Counted from the first letter of the stretch, positions 1 to 5,819 are shown. The stretch is DNA of 10,016 nt from CAYXZO01 sp964469505 (GCA_964469505.1 CAYXZO010000069.1:1-10016), one strand, 5' to 3'. Made by a program: numbers and translations. Notes: generated from the sequence alone by a model not told the origin.

Positions 1-141
1 TATAACTAAATCTCTCCATTATTTCCAATCCGAAAAAGACTTTTTGGACAACCCCGAATTGGTGTAAGGTGCAAGGTGGCTAGGTAGCTAAGTATCTATG
101 GTACAAGAGGTTACGGTAGGATTAAGCTGTAGGGATGTAAT
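1..141. other. Upstream region of the acyl-CoA dehydrogenase pair
   Basis: No gene is visible here. Around 62-92 there is a short low-complexity stretch of GGTGTAAGGTGCAAGGTGGC and GGTAGCTAAGTA type, made of near-repeats of AAGGTG and TAGCTA. The promoter for the first gene should lie here or further upstream, but I cannot pick a convincing -35/-10 pair. AGGGA at 131-135, 6 nt before the ATG at 142, is a plausible Shine-Dalgarno sequence. Confidence 0.4.
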
Positions 142-1266
142 ATGATGCGCCCTAGACATTTTCTCCTGTGGTCGGAAGAAATAGAGTTAGTCCATACCAC
201 TTTACGAAAATTCGCTACCGAAAAAGCCCAATCGGTTTTTCAACGTCCGGAGGAGGTTATTTCTGAAACGGTCTTTGGGGATTTGTTGCAGGAATTGTCC
301 CAGTTGGGATTGGTGCCCTATGGAGAAAACCGCTCTTCCTCCCTGCTGGTCCTTTTGACTGAACCTGCCGGGTTAGCGGCCGTCATGTGGGCTCTCACCA
401 TTCTAGCCGAAACCAACGCTGCCCTGAGTTACGCGGTTCTCCAGCGCTCCCTCGCCCAATATCTTGGGGAAAAAGCCAACCTGCCCCTCGGCAACAATGT
501 GGTTTTAGCGCTGGAAACTCCATTGGGGCCGGGTAAAAGTCATTTAGAAGTAGCGTTTTGGGATTCCGCTGCGGAGGAAATGCGCCGCGAGTGGGGACCA
601 GTTTTGTACGGCTCCGATCCTTTTCTCCTGCAGGCCGATCCGGGGTGGGAATCTTTCATTCGTCCGGTTTGGCATAAAGAACACTTTGCGTGGGGATTGT
701 TTCCCGGGACCGCGGTGGAGGCCCAGCGGCAGGAAGGGTGGCACGGATTGAGTGAATGTCCAGTATGGGAGATTCACTTGCCCGAAGGTAGAGAGATGTT
801 TGTCTCGGAAACGATTAACCCCAGGGATTGGCGGGAAATTCAAGCCATCAATTGGCTAGGTTTAGTGGCCATTGCCCTGGGGGCTGTTAGAGGGGCTTTG
901 TCCAAGGCTTGGGATTACGGGGAAAACAGACGCCAGGGGGGACAGCCCATCATGCGGCATCCCGCCGTGCAGGATTTGTGGGGATCAGTCAGCGGCGCGG
1001 TGACTACCGCCACCCGGGCCATCATGGGATTCACCGAAATACAGGACTCTCTGTCTTTTCTTTATGAGACGGTGACCCTACGGATTTTTATGCAACCAGC
1101 CCTTGCTGAAGCGGCTTCTAACGCCCTGCAGATTTTTGGGGGTATGGGATACATGGAAGATACGGGAATGGAAAAAATTCTCCGGGACACCAATCAACTG
1201 CGACTGCTGGGCGGCACTCCCGTCGAGTTAAAACAAATCGCAACCGCCCTGCGAAGGAATCTGTAA
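142..1266 (+). CDS. Degenerate acyl-CoA dehydrogenase-like protein, probable non-catalytic partner subunit
   Basis: A 374-residue protein with the overall plan of the acyl-CoA dehydrogenase (ACAD) family. Residues 8-30 resemble the usual N-terminal helix (EEI..V...LRKFATEKA). The C-terminal domain carries the family signature QIFGGMGYMEDTGMEKILRD at 330-349. The middle beta domain (about 120-225) is weakly conserved: ALETPLGPG at 123-131 stands where an active enzyme has the A-TEP-AGSD flavin/substrate motif. The usual catalytic Glu of the YEGT motif is Gly357 here (RLLGGTPVEL). The alternative base position used by isovaleryl- and long-chain-type enzymes seems to be Asn237 by hand alignment. 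I infer a subunit that has lost catalysis, and perhaps FAD binding, and works with the next gene product, as in heteromeric actinobacterial steroid ACADs (ChsE4-ChsE5 type). The start at 142 has AGGGA 6 nt upstream; ATG at 145 is an alternative. The substrate is unknown. Confidence 0.8.
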   Translation: MMRPRHFLLWSEEIELVHTTLRKFATEKAQSVFQRPEEVISETVFGDLLQELSQLGLVPYGENRSSSLLVLLTEPAGLAAVMWALTILAETNAALSYAVLQRSLAQYLGEKANLPLGNNVVLALETPLGPGKSHLEVAFWDSAAEEMRREWGPVLYGSDPFLLQADPGWESFIRPVWHKEHFAWGLFPGTAVEAQRQEGWHGLSECPVWEIHLPEGREMFVSETINPRDWREIQAINWLGLVAIALGAVRGALSKAWDYGENRRQGGQPIMRHPAVQDLWGSVSGAVTTATRAIMGFTEIQDSLSFLYETVTLRIFMQPALAEAASNALQIFGGMGYMEDTGMEKILRDTNQLRLLGGTPVELKQIATALRRNL

Positions 1267-2582
1267 TGAAGTCTGTTTCTAATACTGCCTACGACGAATT
1301 GGTGTTTTCCCAAGCCCGGCGGCGTTTGAACTGGAAAACGCGGTGGCTGGCTGATAAAGGAGAACGCAGCCTTTGGGAACTAGATACTTTAAGCCTTCCG
1401 AGAGCCCTACGCCCTTACCGAGCTAAAGCCCGGAAATTCGCCCGTGATGTGCTGTTACCCAGAGCCCTGGCCGGTGACCGCCACGATGGTGATGAGGTTC
1501 AAAAGGAAGTGTTGGAAGCGGCAGGGAAGGCCGGCTTATTGTCAGATCTGCTTCCACCCCCGCTGGGGTCGGTGCCTTACCGGATCTATCGTCATGGACT
1601 GGTGTTGCTGCATAGCGTCAAAATGGAAGAACTGTGCGCGGCCTGTGGCGGGCTGGGGTTAATGATCGGTGCCCACGGGTTAGGAACCATGCCCATAATT
1701 CTGGGGGGGCGGATAGGACAAATAGCGCGGTATGTCATTCCCGCTTACCGCAGCAACCAGCGGGGTGAGCCGTGCCTGATGGCTTTTGCCATCACCGAGC
1801 CGGCCGGAGGGTCTGATGTGGAAGATACCCACGGCGCCGCCCGGTACAAACCAGGGACCGTGGCCCGGCGCGTGCGGGGTGGCTGGGTTCTAAATGGACG
1901 CAAGATTTTCATCTCCGGCGGGGACCGGGCCCGCTACGTGACCCTCTTTGCGGCGCTGGAAGGCGAAGGTCTGGAATCCTGGACCTGTTTCCTGGTGGAG
2001 AAGGGGATGCCAGGCTTCCAGACGGGACGAAATGAGCTGAAGATGGGGCAACGGGCCTCCAGCGCCACGGAATTGATTCTGGACAATGTTTTCGTACCTG
2101 ATAAGAATGTGGTGGGGGCACTGCGGGCCGGGTGGGCCATCAACCGCACCACGCTGAACATCTCACGGATTCCGGTGGGCGCCATTGCCCTGGGGATCGC
2201 CCGTGGCGCCTGGGAAGCCGCGGATACCTTCGCCCGCCGGACCAAGCTCCATGGTAAACGATTGATCGACTACCAGGATGTCCAACTGGAGTTGGCAGAC
2301 ATGCTGACAGAACTGGCGGCGGCCCGCGCTCTGATCTGGCAGGCTGCGGCCACCTGGAGTCCGAACCAGGCTCGGGCTTCCATGGCCAAAGTGTTCAGCT
2401 CGGATGCCGCCATGCGTATATGCACCCGAGCCATGGATCTGCTGGGCAATCATGGCTTTTTACATCATCAGCGGGTGGAAAAGCATTACCGAGATGCCCG
2501 CCTGACCCAGATATACGAAGGCACGAATCAGATCAACCGACTGGCTATCATGGAGGATCAGCTGGGTTTTCCGGGCTGCTAA
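1266..2582 (+). CDS. Acyl-CoA dehydrogenase (FAD-dependent), catalytic subunit
   Basis: A 438-residue canonical acyl-CoA dehydrogenase, which would catalyse alpha,beta-dehydrogenation of an acyl-CoA and pass electrons through FAD to an electron-transfer flavoprotein in the cytoplasm. Visible motifs: MAFAITEPAGGSD at 172-184 (flavin/substrate loop of the beta domain); LNGRKIFISGG near 210; RTKLHGKRLIDYQDVQ in the C-terminal helical domain; and YRDARLTQIYEGTNQINR, in which Glu418 is the expected catalytic base. About 45 residues precede the usual N-terminal helical domain, so the protein is somewhat longer than the ~380-residue norm. The ATG overlaps the stop of the preceding gene in TAATG, with GAAGGA at 1253-1258 as Shine-Dalgarno. 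This predicts translational coupling and matched subunit production. Chain-length specificity cannot be read from the sequence. A palindromic hairpin that may terminate transcription follows at 2599-2625. Confidence 0.93.
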   Translation: MKSVSNTAYDELVFSQARRRLNWKTRWLADKGERSLWELDTLSLPRALRPYRAKARKFARDVLLPRALAGDRHDGDEVQKEVLEAAGKAGLLSDLLPPPLGSVPYRIYRHGLVLLHSVKMEELCAACGGLGLMIGAHGLGTMPIILGGRIGQIARYVIPAYRSNQRGEPCLMAFAITEPAGGSDVEDTHGAARYKPGTVARRVRGGWVLNGRKIFISGGDRARYVTLFAALEGEGLESWTCFLVEKGMPGFQTGRNELKMGQRASSATELILDNVFVPDKNVVGALRAGWAINRTTLNISRIPVGAIALGIARGAWEAADTFARRTKLHGKRLIDYQDVQLELADMLTELAAARALIWQAAATWSPNQARASMAKVFSSDAAMRICTRAMDLLGNHGFLHHQRVEKHYRDARLTQIYEGTNQINRLAIMEDQLGFPGC

Positions 2583-2590
2583 TCAAGGGA

Positions 2591-2620
2591 TGCAATTAGC
2601 ACCATAATTCATTATGGTGC
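2591..2620. repeat. 30-bp repeat with 20-bp palindrome, copy 1
   Basis: This stretch is identical to 3634-3663. Its core is CACCATAATTCATTATGGTG (2600-2619): two 9-bp arms around a TC centre, extended to 10 bp by flanking G/C. The two copies lie in the same orientation 1043 bp apart and bracket the small-protein/nucleotidyltransferase gene pair. A third copy of the core is at 6008-6027. I do not recognise the family. Confidence 0.85.
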
Positions 2621-2625
2621 GTTTT
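2599..2625 (+). terminator. Possible terminator after the acyl-CoA dehydrogenase operon
   Basis: The palindrome gives a 10-bp stem (2599-2608 with 2611-2620) followed by GTTTT at 2621-2625. It lies 17 nt after the stop codon at 2582. The stem is AT-rich at its top, the loop is very tight and the T-run is short, so termination would be weak. The same DNA belongs to a dispersed repeat, so any terminator role may be incidental. Confidence 0.3.
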
Positions 2626-2667
2626 AAATCAAATCAATTACGATTGGGGCATCAAAACATAGAAAAA

Positions 2668-2862
2668 ATGTCGGCGAAAAAAGATCAGCAATTGGAAATC
2701 ATTAAGGGGATGTCTCCCGCCAAGCGCCTGAGACTGGCAGAACAATTATATCTATCAGCGCGGCAGGTAAAAGCAGCCTATTTGAAGACCTTACATCCTG
2801 ATTGGGATGAAGAGCAAATACAAAGAACGGTAAGAGAATGGCTAATCTATGCCAACAAATGA
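2668..2862 (+). CDS. Small helical protein encoded upstream of a nucleotidyltransferase; function unknown
   Basis: A charged, probably all-helical protein of 64 residues when started at ATG 2668 (MSAKKDQQLEIIKGMSPAKR...). The frame stays open to ATG 2614, but that start lies inside the palindromic repeat and would add 18 residues encoded by repeat and flanking DNA, so I prefer 2668; neither start has a good Shine-Dalgarno. The sequence KRLRLAEQLYLSARQVKAAYLKTLHPDWDEEQIQRTVREWL looks like a type of small protein I recall as commonly encoded just ahead of MNT-type nucleotidyltransferases, although I cannot name a family. Its end overlaps the next gene by 14 nt, indicating co-expression. A role as antitoxin or regulator of the next protein is an inference from the arrangement only. 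No transmembrane segment or signal peptide is visible. Confidence 0.65.
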   Translation: MSAKKDQQLEIIKGMSPAKRLRLAEQLYLSARQVKAAYLKTLHPDWDEEQIQRTVREWLIYANK

Positions 2863-3421
2863 TCTTTTTCGGATTTTCATACAGCCATTAAACGAACTTA
2901 AAATCCAATATGCGGTTACCGGTTCCGTGGCCGCCATGGCCTACGGCAAACCGCGCTTTACCCACGACATAGATATTGTGATTCTGCTCTCCATGGCTGA
3001 TATAAAAAGATTCTTAAAAGTTTTCCCCCCTGATGAGTTCTATGTGCCTCCCCAGGAAGAATTGCAGGCAGCTATCCGACTCCAAACAGGCGGCCATTTC
3101 AACCTTATTCATCAAGAAACCGCTTTCAAAGCTGACATATATCTCGTAGGTCGAGATCCGCTCTTGAGCTGGGCGGTAAAAAATGTCCGGATAATCTCCC
3201 TTGGTCCTGATCTTAAGTTGCCGTTAGCGCCACCGGAATATGTGATACTCAAAAAGTTGGAGTATTTCCGGGATGGTCAATCTCTGAAACATCTCGATGA
3301 TGTCAGGGCTATGCTCGAAGTATCTGTAAATGAAATAGATTTTGACGTATTGCAGAATTTTGTTCGGGATCAAGGACTGACAACCGAATGGGAATTAGTG
3401 CGGGAAGGATTGGAGCGGTGA
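2849..3421 (+). CDS. MNT-type nucleotidyltransferase (AbiEii-like / DUF6036-like)
   Basis: A 190-residue protein of the polymerase-beta nucleotidyltransferase superfamily. Residues 21-46 hold the defining pattern: GS at 25-26, then TxDID (T38, D40, D42), the first two metal-binding acidic residues. A third acidic residue is likely Asp96 in FKADIYLV. The C-terminal PPEYVILKKLEYFRDG...KHLDDVRAML (about 129-157) matches the helical part seen in AbiEii-like and related stand-alone enzymes. The catalytic residues appear intact, so transfer of a nucleotide to RNA, protein or a small molecule is expected; the substrate is unknown. The gene overlaps the upstream small gene by 14 nt. Such pairs often behave as toxin-antitoxin or defence-associated modules, but that is not demonstrated here. 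The stop TGA is followed at once by a purine-rich repeat. The pair is bracketed by two copies of a 30-bp palindromic repeat. Confidence 0.82.
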   Translation: MPTNDLFRIFIQPLNELKIQYAVTGSVAAMAYGKPRFTHDIDIVILLSMADIKRFLKVFPPDEFYVPPQEELQAAIRLQTGGHFNLIHQETAFKADIYLVGRDPLLSWAVKNVRIISLGPDLKLPLAPPEYVILKKLEYFRDGQSLKHLDDVRAMLEVSVNEIDFDVLQNFVRDQGLTTEWELVREGLER

Positions 3422-3466
3422 GCGGGAGGGAGGACGGAGACTGGAGAAAAGGAGACCGGAGAATAG
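3421..3466. repeat. Purine-rich GGAGAC-type repeat tract
   Basis: Imperfect iterations of GGAGAC/GGAGA (for example GGACGGAGACTGGAGAAAAG) begin at the stop codon of the nucleotidyltransferase gene. The same low-complexity class recurs at 4536-4560, 4640-4730 and 5817-5887, and in reverse orientation at 6331-6411. Confidence 0.7.
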
Positions 3467-3474
3467 AATGTAAA

Positions 3475-3493
3475 GGCGTGTTTACAACGCGCC
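3475..3493. repeat. GGGGC-type hairpin, degenerate copy
   Basis: GGCGTG/CGCGCC stem with one G-T pair around TTTACAA. It sits just after a purine tract and is preceded by TGTAAA in place of the usual GTAGGG, so it looks like a decayed member of the hairpin family seen clearly at 3510-3529. Confidence 0.5.
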
Positions 3494-3509
3494 CGGAACG
3501 CAAATGTAG

Positions 3510-3529
3510 GGGCACGCGGCTGCGTGCCC
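3510..3529. repeat. GGGGC-type hairpin repeat
   Basis: Perfect 8-bp stem GGGCACGC/GCGTGCCC around GGCT, preceded by TGTAG. No T-run follows, so it is not a typical intrinsic terminator. It belongs to a dispersed hairpin family in this window. Confidence 0.75.
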
Positions 3530-3544
3530 GTGGAATGAAAGGTA

Positions 3545-3566
3545 AGGGCAAAACCTGTCTTGCCCT
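3545..3566. repeat. GGGGC-type hairpin repeat, variant with AAGGGCAA arm
   Basis: Perfect 7-bp stem AGGGCAA/TTGCCCT around AACCTGTC. The arm sequence differs from the neighbouring hairpins but keeps the GGGC...GCCC base and stays complementary. Confidence 0.65.
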
Positions 3567-3600
3567 AAGGCATGTGTCCGAACCATGGACCAGAATGTGG

Positions 3601-3620
3601 GGGCGCATGATTATGCGCCC
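3601..3620. repeat. GGGGC-type hairpin repeat, copy identical to 4734-4753
   Basis: GGGCGCATGATTATGCGCCC, with an 8-bp perfect stem around GATT. The same 20-mer recurs exactly at 4734-4753, each preceded by extra G residues. Confidence 0.8.
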
Positions 3621-3633
3621 GTTAACAGAAGGG

Positions 3634-3682
3634 TGCAATTAGCACCATAATTCATTATGGTGCTATCTTGGTTTCTAATTGC
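3634..3682. repeat. 30-bp repeat with palindrome, copy 2, with nested outer arms
   Basis: Positions 3634-3663 repeat 2591-2620 exactly. Here the palindrome extends to 11-bp arms (3641-3664). A second inverted repeat, GCAATTAG (3635-3642) with CTAATTGC (3675-3682), encloses it. This outer right arm is absent after copy 1, so copy 2 may be the more complete element. It lies about 100 nt before the decarboxylase-family gene, with no gene between. Confidence 0.8.
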
Positions 3683-3764
3683 CTATGTATCAGGTGGTTA
3701 TGGCGGTATTGGTAATGGACGACGGAGGCCAGTCGGGATCTATCAGGCCCCATTCGGGATAGTC

Positions 3765-3772
3765 AGAAGGAG
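3765..3772 (+). promoter_or_regulatory. Shine-Dalgarno site that supports a TTG start
   Basis: AGAAGGAG lies 6 nt before the TTG at 3779. No in-frame ATG or GTG nearby has a comparable site, and the protein from TTG begins where family members usually begin. Confidence 0.75.
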
Positions 3773-3778
3773 TACGTT

Positions 3779-4669
3779 TTGATCGGAAAATCATTTTTTG
3801 ACGTGCCTCAGCAGGAACTGGAAACCTCCGCGGGGAAAGCCAAATTTCCCATTTTCTACTACGATGTTTCTGCGCTGCAGTGTTATTACTGGGTTCCGAA
3901 GGAAAAGGTGGAACCGTTCCTGAGGGATACGCCCTGGCAACCGGCTCTCTTCGGCAAGGACCGGGTTCTGGTAGGTATCGCCTGGTATGAATACCGGGAT
4001 ACGGACATCGGACCCTACAACGAAGTAGGGCTGGCTGTGGGTGTTTATCCAAAAAATACTCGTCCCCCTTGGAGTTCCTGGTTGAATTTTACGGCCTCTT
4101 CCGTCGGCCGCAAACTTGGGTTTTATATCTTGCACCTGCCGGTGACTACGCAGATTGCGCATGCCGCCGGAGTGGAAATGTGGGGCTATCCAAAATTCGT
4201 CACCAACATTGAATTTTCCGTGGAGCAGGATTTGTTTACCGGAACTGTGCAAGATCCTAGCGGGACGGAGACAATCGTGCGGCTGACAGGGGAGGTGTCC
4301 GGCGGTTTGCCTTTTCCGGGATTGGATCTGGTGCTCTATTCCACCCGCGGGGCGGAGCCGTTGCGGACGGTGGTGAACACCAAGGTGATTTTCCGCAACC
4401 TGAGGGGTATTTCCTTCACCATGGAATTGGGTTCTGCGCAGCATCCCATGCGGTCCACCCTGGCCGCCCTGGGGTTGGCCGAATTGCATCCGTGGCTAGT
4501 TCAGTATTCGGATCGCTTTCAGAGTCGTTTGAATTTGGGAGAAAGGAGAACGGAGACGGCCCGCCAGCGGGCGGGTCCGCCTGCCGGCGGAGAAACCGGA
4601 GGCCGGTCGAAGCGACGCGAAGATCCGCCATATGGCGGAAGACGGGAAACAAGAGATCGGAGACAGTAG
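3779..4669 (+). CDS. Acetoacetate decarboxylase-family protein with a repeat-derived C-terminal tail
   Basis: A 296-residue protein; residues 1 to about 252 match the acetoacetate decarboxylase (ADC) superfamily. Family-like features are VLVGIAWYEYRDTDIGPYNEVGLAVGVY (63-90), with the conserved GPYNE, and GVEMWGYPKFV (131-141), whose Lys139 aligns with the Schiff-base lysine. Classical ADC has two adjacent lysines, the second lowering the pKa of the first; here the second is Phe140. Activity on acetoacetate is therefore uncertain, and a related decarboxylase, aldolase or dehydratase activity of the ADC-like group is possible. The TTG start is supported by AGAAGGAG. From about residue 254 the frame enters purine-rich and GGCGGGTCCGCC repeat DNA, giving an Arg/Gly/Glu-rich tail (GERRTETARQRAGPP...) unlike the folded domain. 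The ancestral stop was probably lost by repeat insertion. No obvious operon partner adjoins it. Confidence 0.85.
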   Translation: MIGKSFFDVPQQELETSAGKAKFPIFYYDVSALQCYYWVPKEKVEPFLRDTPWQPALFGKDRVLVGIAWYEYRDTDIGPYNEVGLAVGVYPKNTRPPWSSWLNFTASSVGRKLGFYILHLPVTTQIAHAAGVEMWGYPKFVTNIEFSVEQDLFTGTVQDPSGTETIVRLTGEVSGGLPFPGLDLVLYSTRGAEPLRTVVNTKVIFRNLRGISFTMELGSAQHPMRSTLAALGLAELHPWLVQYSDRFQSRLNLGERRTETARQRAGPPAGGETGGRSKRREDPPYGGRRETRDRRQ

Positions 4670-4730
4670 GCAGGAGAGCGGAGACAGGAGAACATAGGAT
4701 GAAGACCGGAGAAGAGAGAGGGGAGAATGG
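4536..4730. repeat. Composite repeat block over the 3' end of the decarboxylase-family gene
   Basis: In order: a purine tract beginning GGGAGAAAGGAGAACGGAGA; a GC-rich part (4558-4596) with GGGCGGGTCCGCC, related to the 24-bp tandem repeats at 6146-6217; a perfect 16-bp palindrome TCCGCCATATGGCGGA at 4624-4639; and further GGAGACAGGAGA-type purine DNA to about 4730. The last ~43 codons of the gene and the gap before the next gene are made from this block. Confidence 0.7.
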
Positions 4731-4733
4731 TAG

Positions 4734-4753
4734 GGGCGCATGATTATGCGCCC
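4734..4753. repeat. GGGGC-type hairpin repeat upstream of the SatD gene
   Basis: GGGCGCATGATTATGCGCCC, identical to 3601-3620, directly preceded by GGTAG and following a purine tract. A TTTTT run at 4760-4764 begins 6 nt after the stem, so it could act as a weak terminator for the decarboxylase gene, but the gap makes this uncertain. Confidence 0.75.
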
Positions 4754-4785
4754 GGAGGCTTTTTCAGTAAAAGAATGGCTGGGAA

Positions 4786-5421
4786 ATGACGAAGAAGGAT
4801 GGTCTTTTCGTTGTGCTAACGGGGGATATAATCGGATCGCGAAAGTCCGAGGTGCAGGACCTCATGGATCGGCTCCCAACCAGGTTGGATGAAATGAACA
4901 GTGAAATTAAACCAGTGGCAGGATTTGCTATTACCGGCGGTGACGAAATCCAGGGGGTATTGGCAAAAGATGACTTCACTTTTGATATCCTGATTAAGCT
5001 GCTGGCCAAGCTGTATCCGTTGAAAATGAAAATAGGTATTGGCATAGGACAGATTGCTACTGAATTGAAACCCAATCCCGGTGAAATGCGGGGAGAGGCT
5101 TTTATCCATGCCCGGGAAGCGTTGCAGCAATTGAGCAAATCCCCATATCTGTTTCGTTTGAATGGAGAAATACCTAACCTCGAAGTCTATAACTCATTTC
5201 TGGCACTTAGCTCGCGGATTGTAATGTCCTGGAACGGTAAAACATTCCTTCGTTACGGTCTGTATCACAAATTGAGGAATATTGTTAAAGTTGCTGAAGT
5301 CGAACAGGTCTCGCCGGAAGCGATTAACAAATTCCTGAATAGACATTTAATAAAAGAGTTGATTGAAGTTGATAATCGCTTAAGTGAGATGCTTAGTGTT
5401 CAACCCTATAGGGTTGAATAA
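4786..5421 (+). CDS. SatD-family protein
   Basis: A 211-residue soluble protein recognised by the N-terminal motif FVVLTGDIIGSRK (8-20) and by ITGGDEIQGVL (49-59), both typical of the SatD family, named after a gene of the Streptococcus sat (secretion and acid tolerance) locus. The biochemical role is not established. The order of motifs, TGDIIGSR (Asp14), GGDE (Asp53), then MKIGIGIGQI (81-90) and RGEAFIHAREAL (102-113), resembles the metal-binding palm of class III nucleotide cyclases; this is my inference. The C-terminal part (about 160-200, LRNIVKVAEVEQVSPEAINKFLNR) could be a helix-turn-helix. No membrane segment is seen. The ATG at 4786 has only a weak ribosome site (GGGAA close to the start). 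The gene is followed 38 nt later by a small membrane-protein gene, an arrangement I recall as common for satD. Confidence 0.82.
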   Translation: MTKKDGLFVVLTGDIIGSRKSEVQDLMDRLPTRLDEMNSEIKPVAGFAITGGDEIQGVLAKDDFTFDILIKLLAKLYPLKMKIGIGIGQIATELKPNPGEMRGEAFIHAREALQQLSKSPYLFRLNGEIPNLEVYNSFLALSSRIVMSWNGKTFLRYGLYHKLRNIVKVAEVEQVSPEAINKFLNRHLIKELIEVDNRLSEMLSVQPYRVE

Positions 5422-5435
5422 AGCCTATTCAACCC
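5399..5435 (+). promoter_or_regulatory. Overlapping alternative hairpins at the satD-like / membrane gene junction
   Basis: TTCAACCCTATAGGGTTGAA (5399-5418) is a perfect 20-bp palindrome covering the last codons. Its right half also pairs with a third arm: GGGTTGAATA (5411-5420) with TATTCAACCC (5426-5435), a 10-bp stem with a 5-nt loop containing the end of the stop codon. The two stems are mutually exclusive. No T-run follows, so a simple terminator is unlikely; effects on translation or mRNA stability of the downstream gene are possible. Confidence 0.45.
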
Positions 5436-5459
5436 CATGAGGATGAACTGATTTGGACA

Positions 5460-5819
5460 ATGCTAATAAAAATCTCGATTCTTATCCTGGTATTGACGCT
5501 GTTAACATTCGGTGGAAATCTATTTGTGAAGCTGGTTTTGTCCCGGTTTTCCGACCCCTCTCTGCCGAAAGGATACCTGAAATCCGGGACTTACATCGAT
5601 ATTTTTGAGAGGCTACCGGTTTTCTTGTTACTCCTGATTAAGCAGGCGCCCTTGATAGGCTTTGTAATTACTGCCAAAGCAATTTATCGCTACGGAGACC
5701 TCAATGGCAGCAATGAAGAGAAGATGAAGCTGTCCGAATACTTCATCATCGGGACTTTCGCCAGTCTTTTATGGGCTCTTACTGTTTTTATAGTCTTTCA
5801 GCCGTTTTTGTCTTTATGA
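5460..5819 (+). CDS. Small three-helix membrane protein, SatD partner (DUF3307-like C-terminal region)
   Basis: A 119-residue integral membrane protein. Hydrophobic segments at about 4-28, 52-74 and 94-118 should span the membrane. The stretch IGFVITAKAIYRYGDLN (66-82) followed by EYFIIGTFASLLWA (93-106) resembles the AK-IARF-EL...EYFLIGT-S pattern I associate with membrane proteins encoded beside satD, some annotated DUF3307. The function is unknown. It lies 38 nt after the SatD-family gene and is probably co-transcribed. The ATG at 5460 has only a poor ribosome site (TTTGGA close upstream), so expression may depend on translation of satD. The stop TGA at 5817-5819 is immediately followed by a purine repeat starting GAAAGGAGACGGGAGAACGG. 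Confidence 0.7.
   Translation: MLIKISILILVLTLLTFGGNLFVKLVLSRFSDPSLPKGYLKSGTYIDIFERLPVFLLLLIKQAPLIGFVITAKAIYRYGDLNGSNEEKMKLSEYFIIGTFASLLWALTVFIVFQPFLSL

Noticed and set aside
3388..3642. Plus-strand open frame overlapping the end of the nucleotidyltransferase gene
   Set aside because: It overlaps a well-supported gene and continues through repeats and hairpins; composition artefact.
3475..3682. A CRISPR array made of the hairpins and palindromes
   Set aside because: The hairpin arms differ between copies, spacing is irregular (about 35 to 55 nt), no constant repeat is present and no cas gene is in the window.
3791..4489. Minus-strand open frame of 232 codons opposite the decarboxylase-family gene
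   Set aside because: Shadow of a well-supported gene; its product has no recognisable family features.
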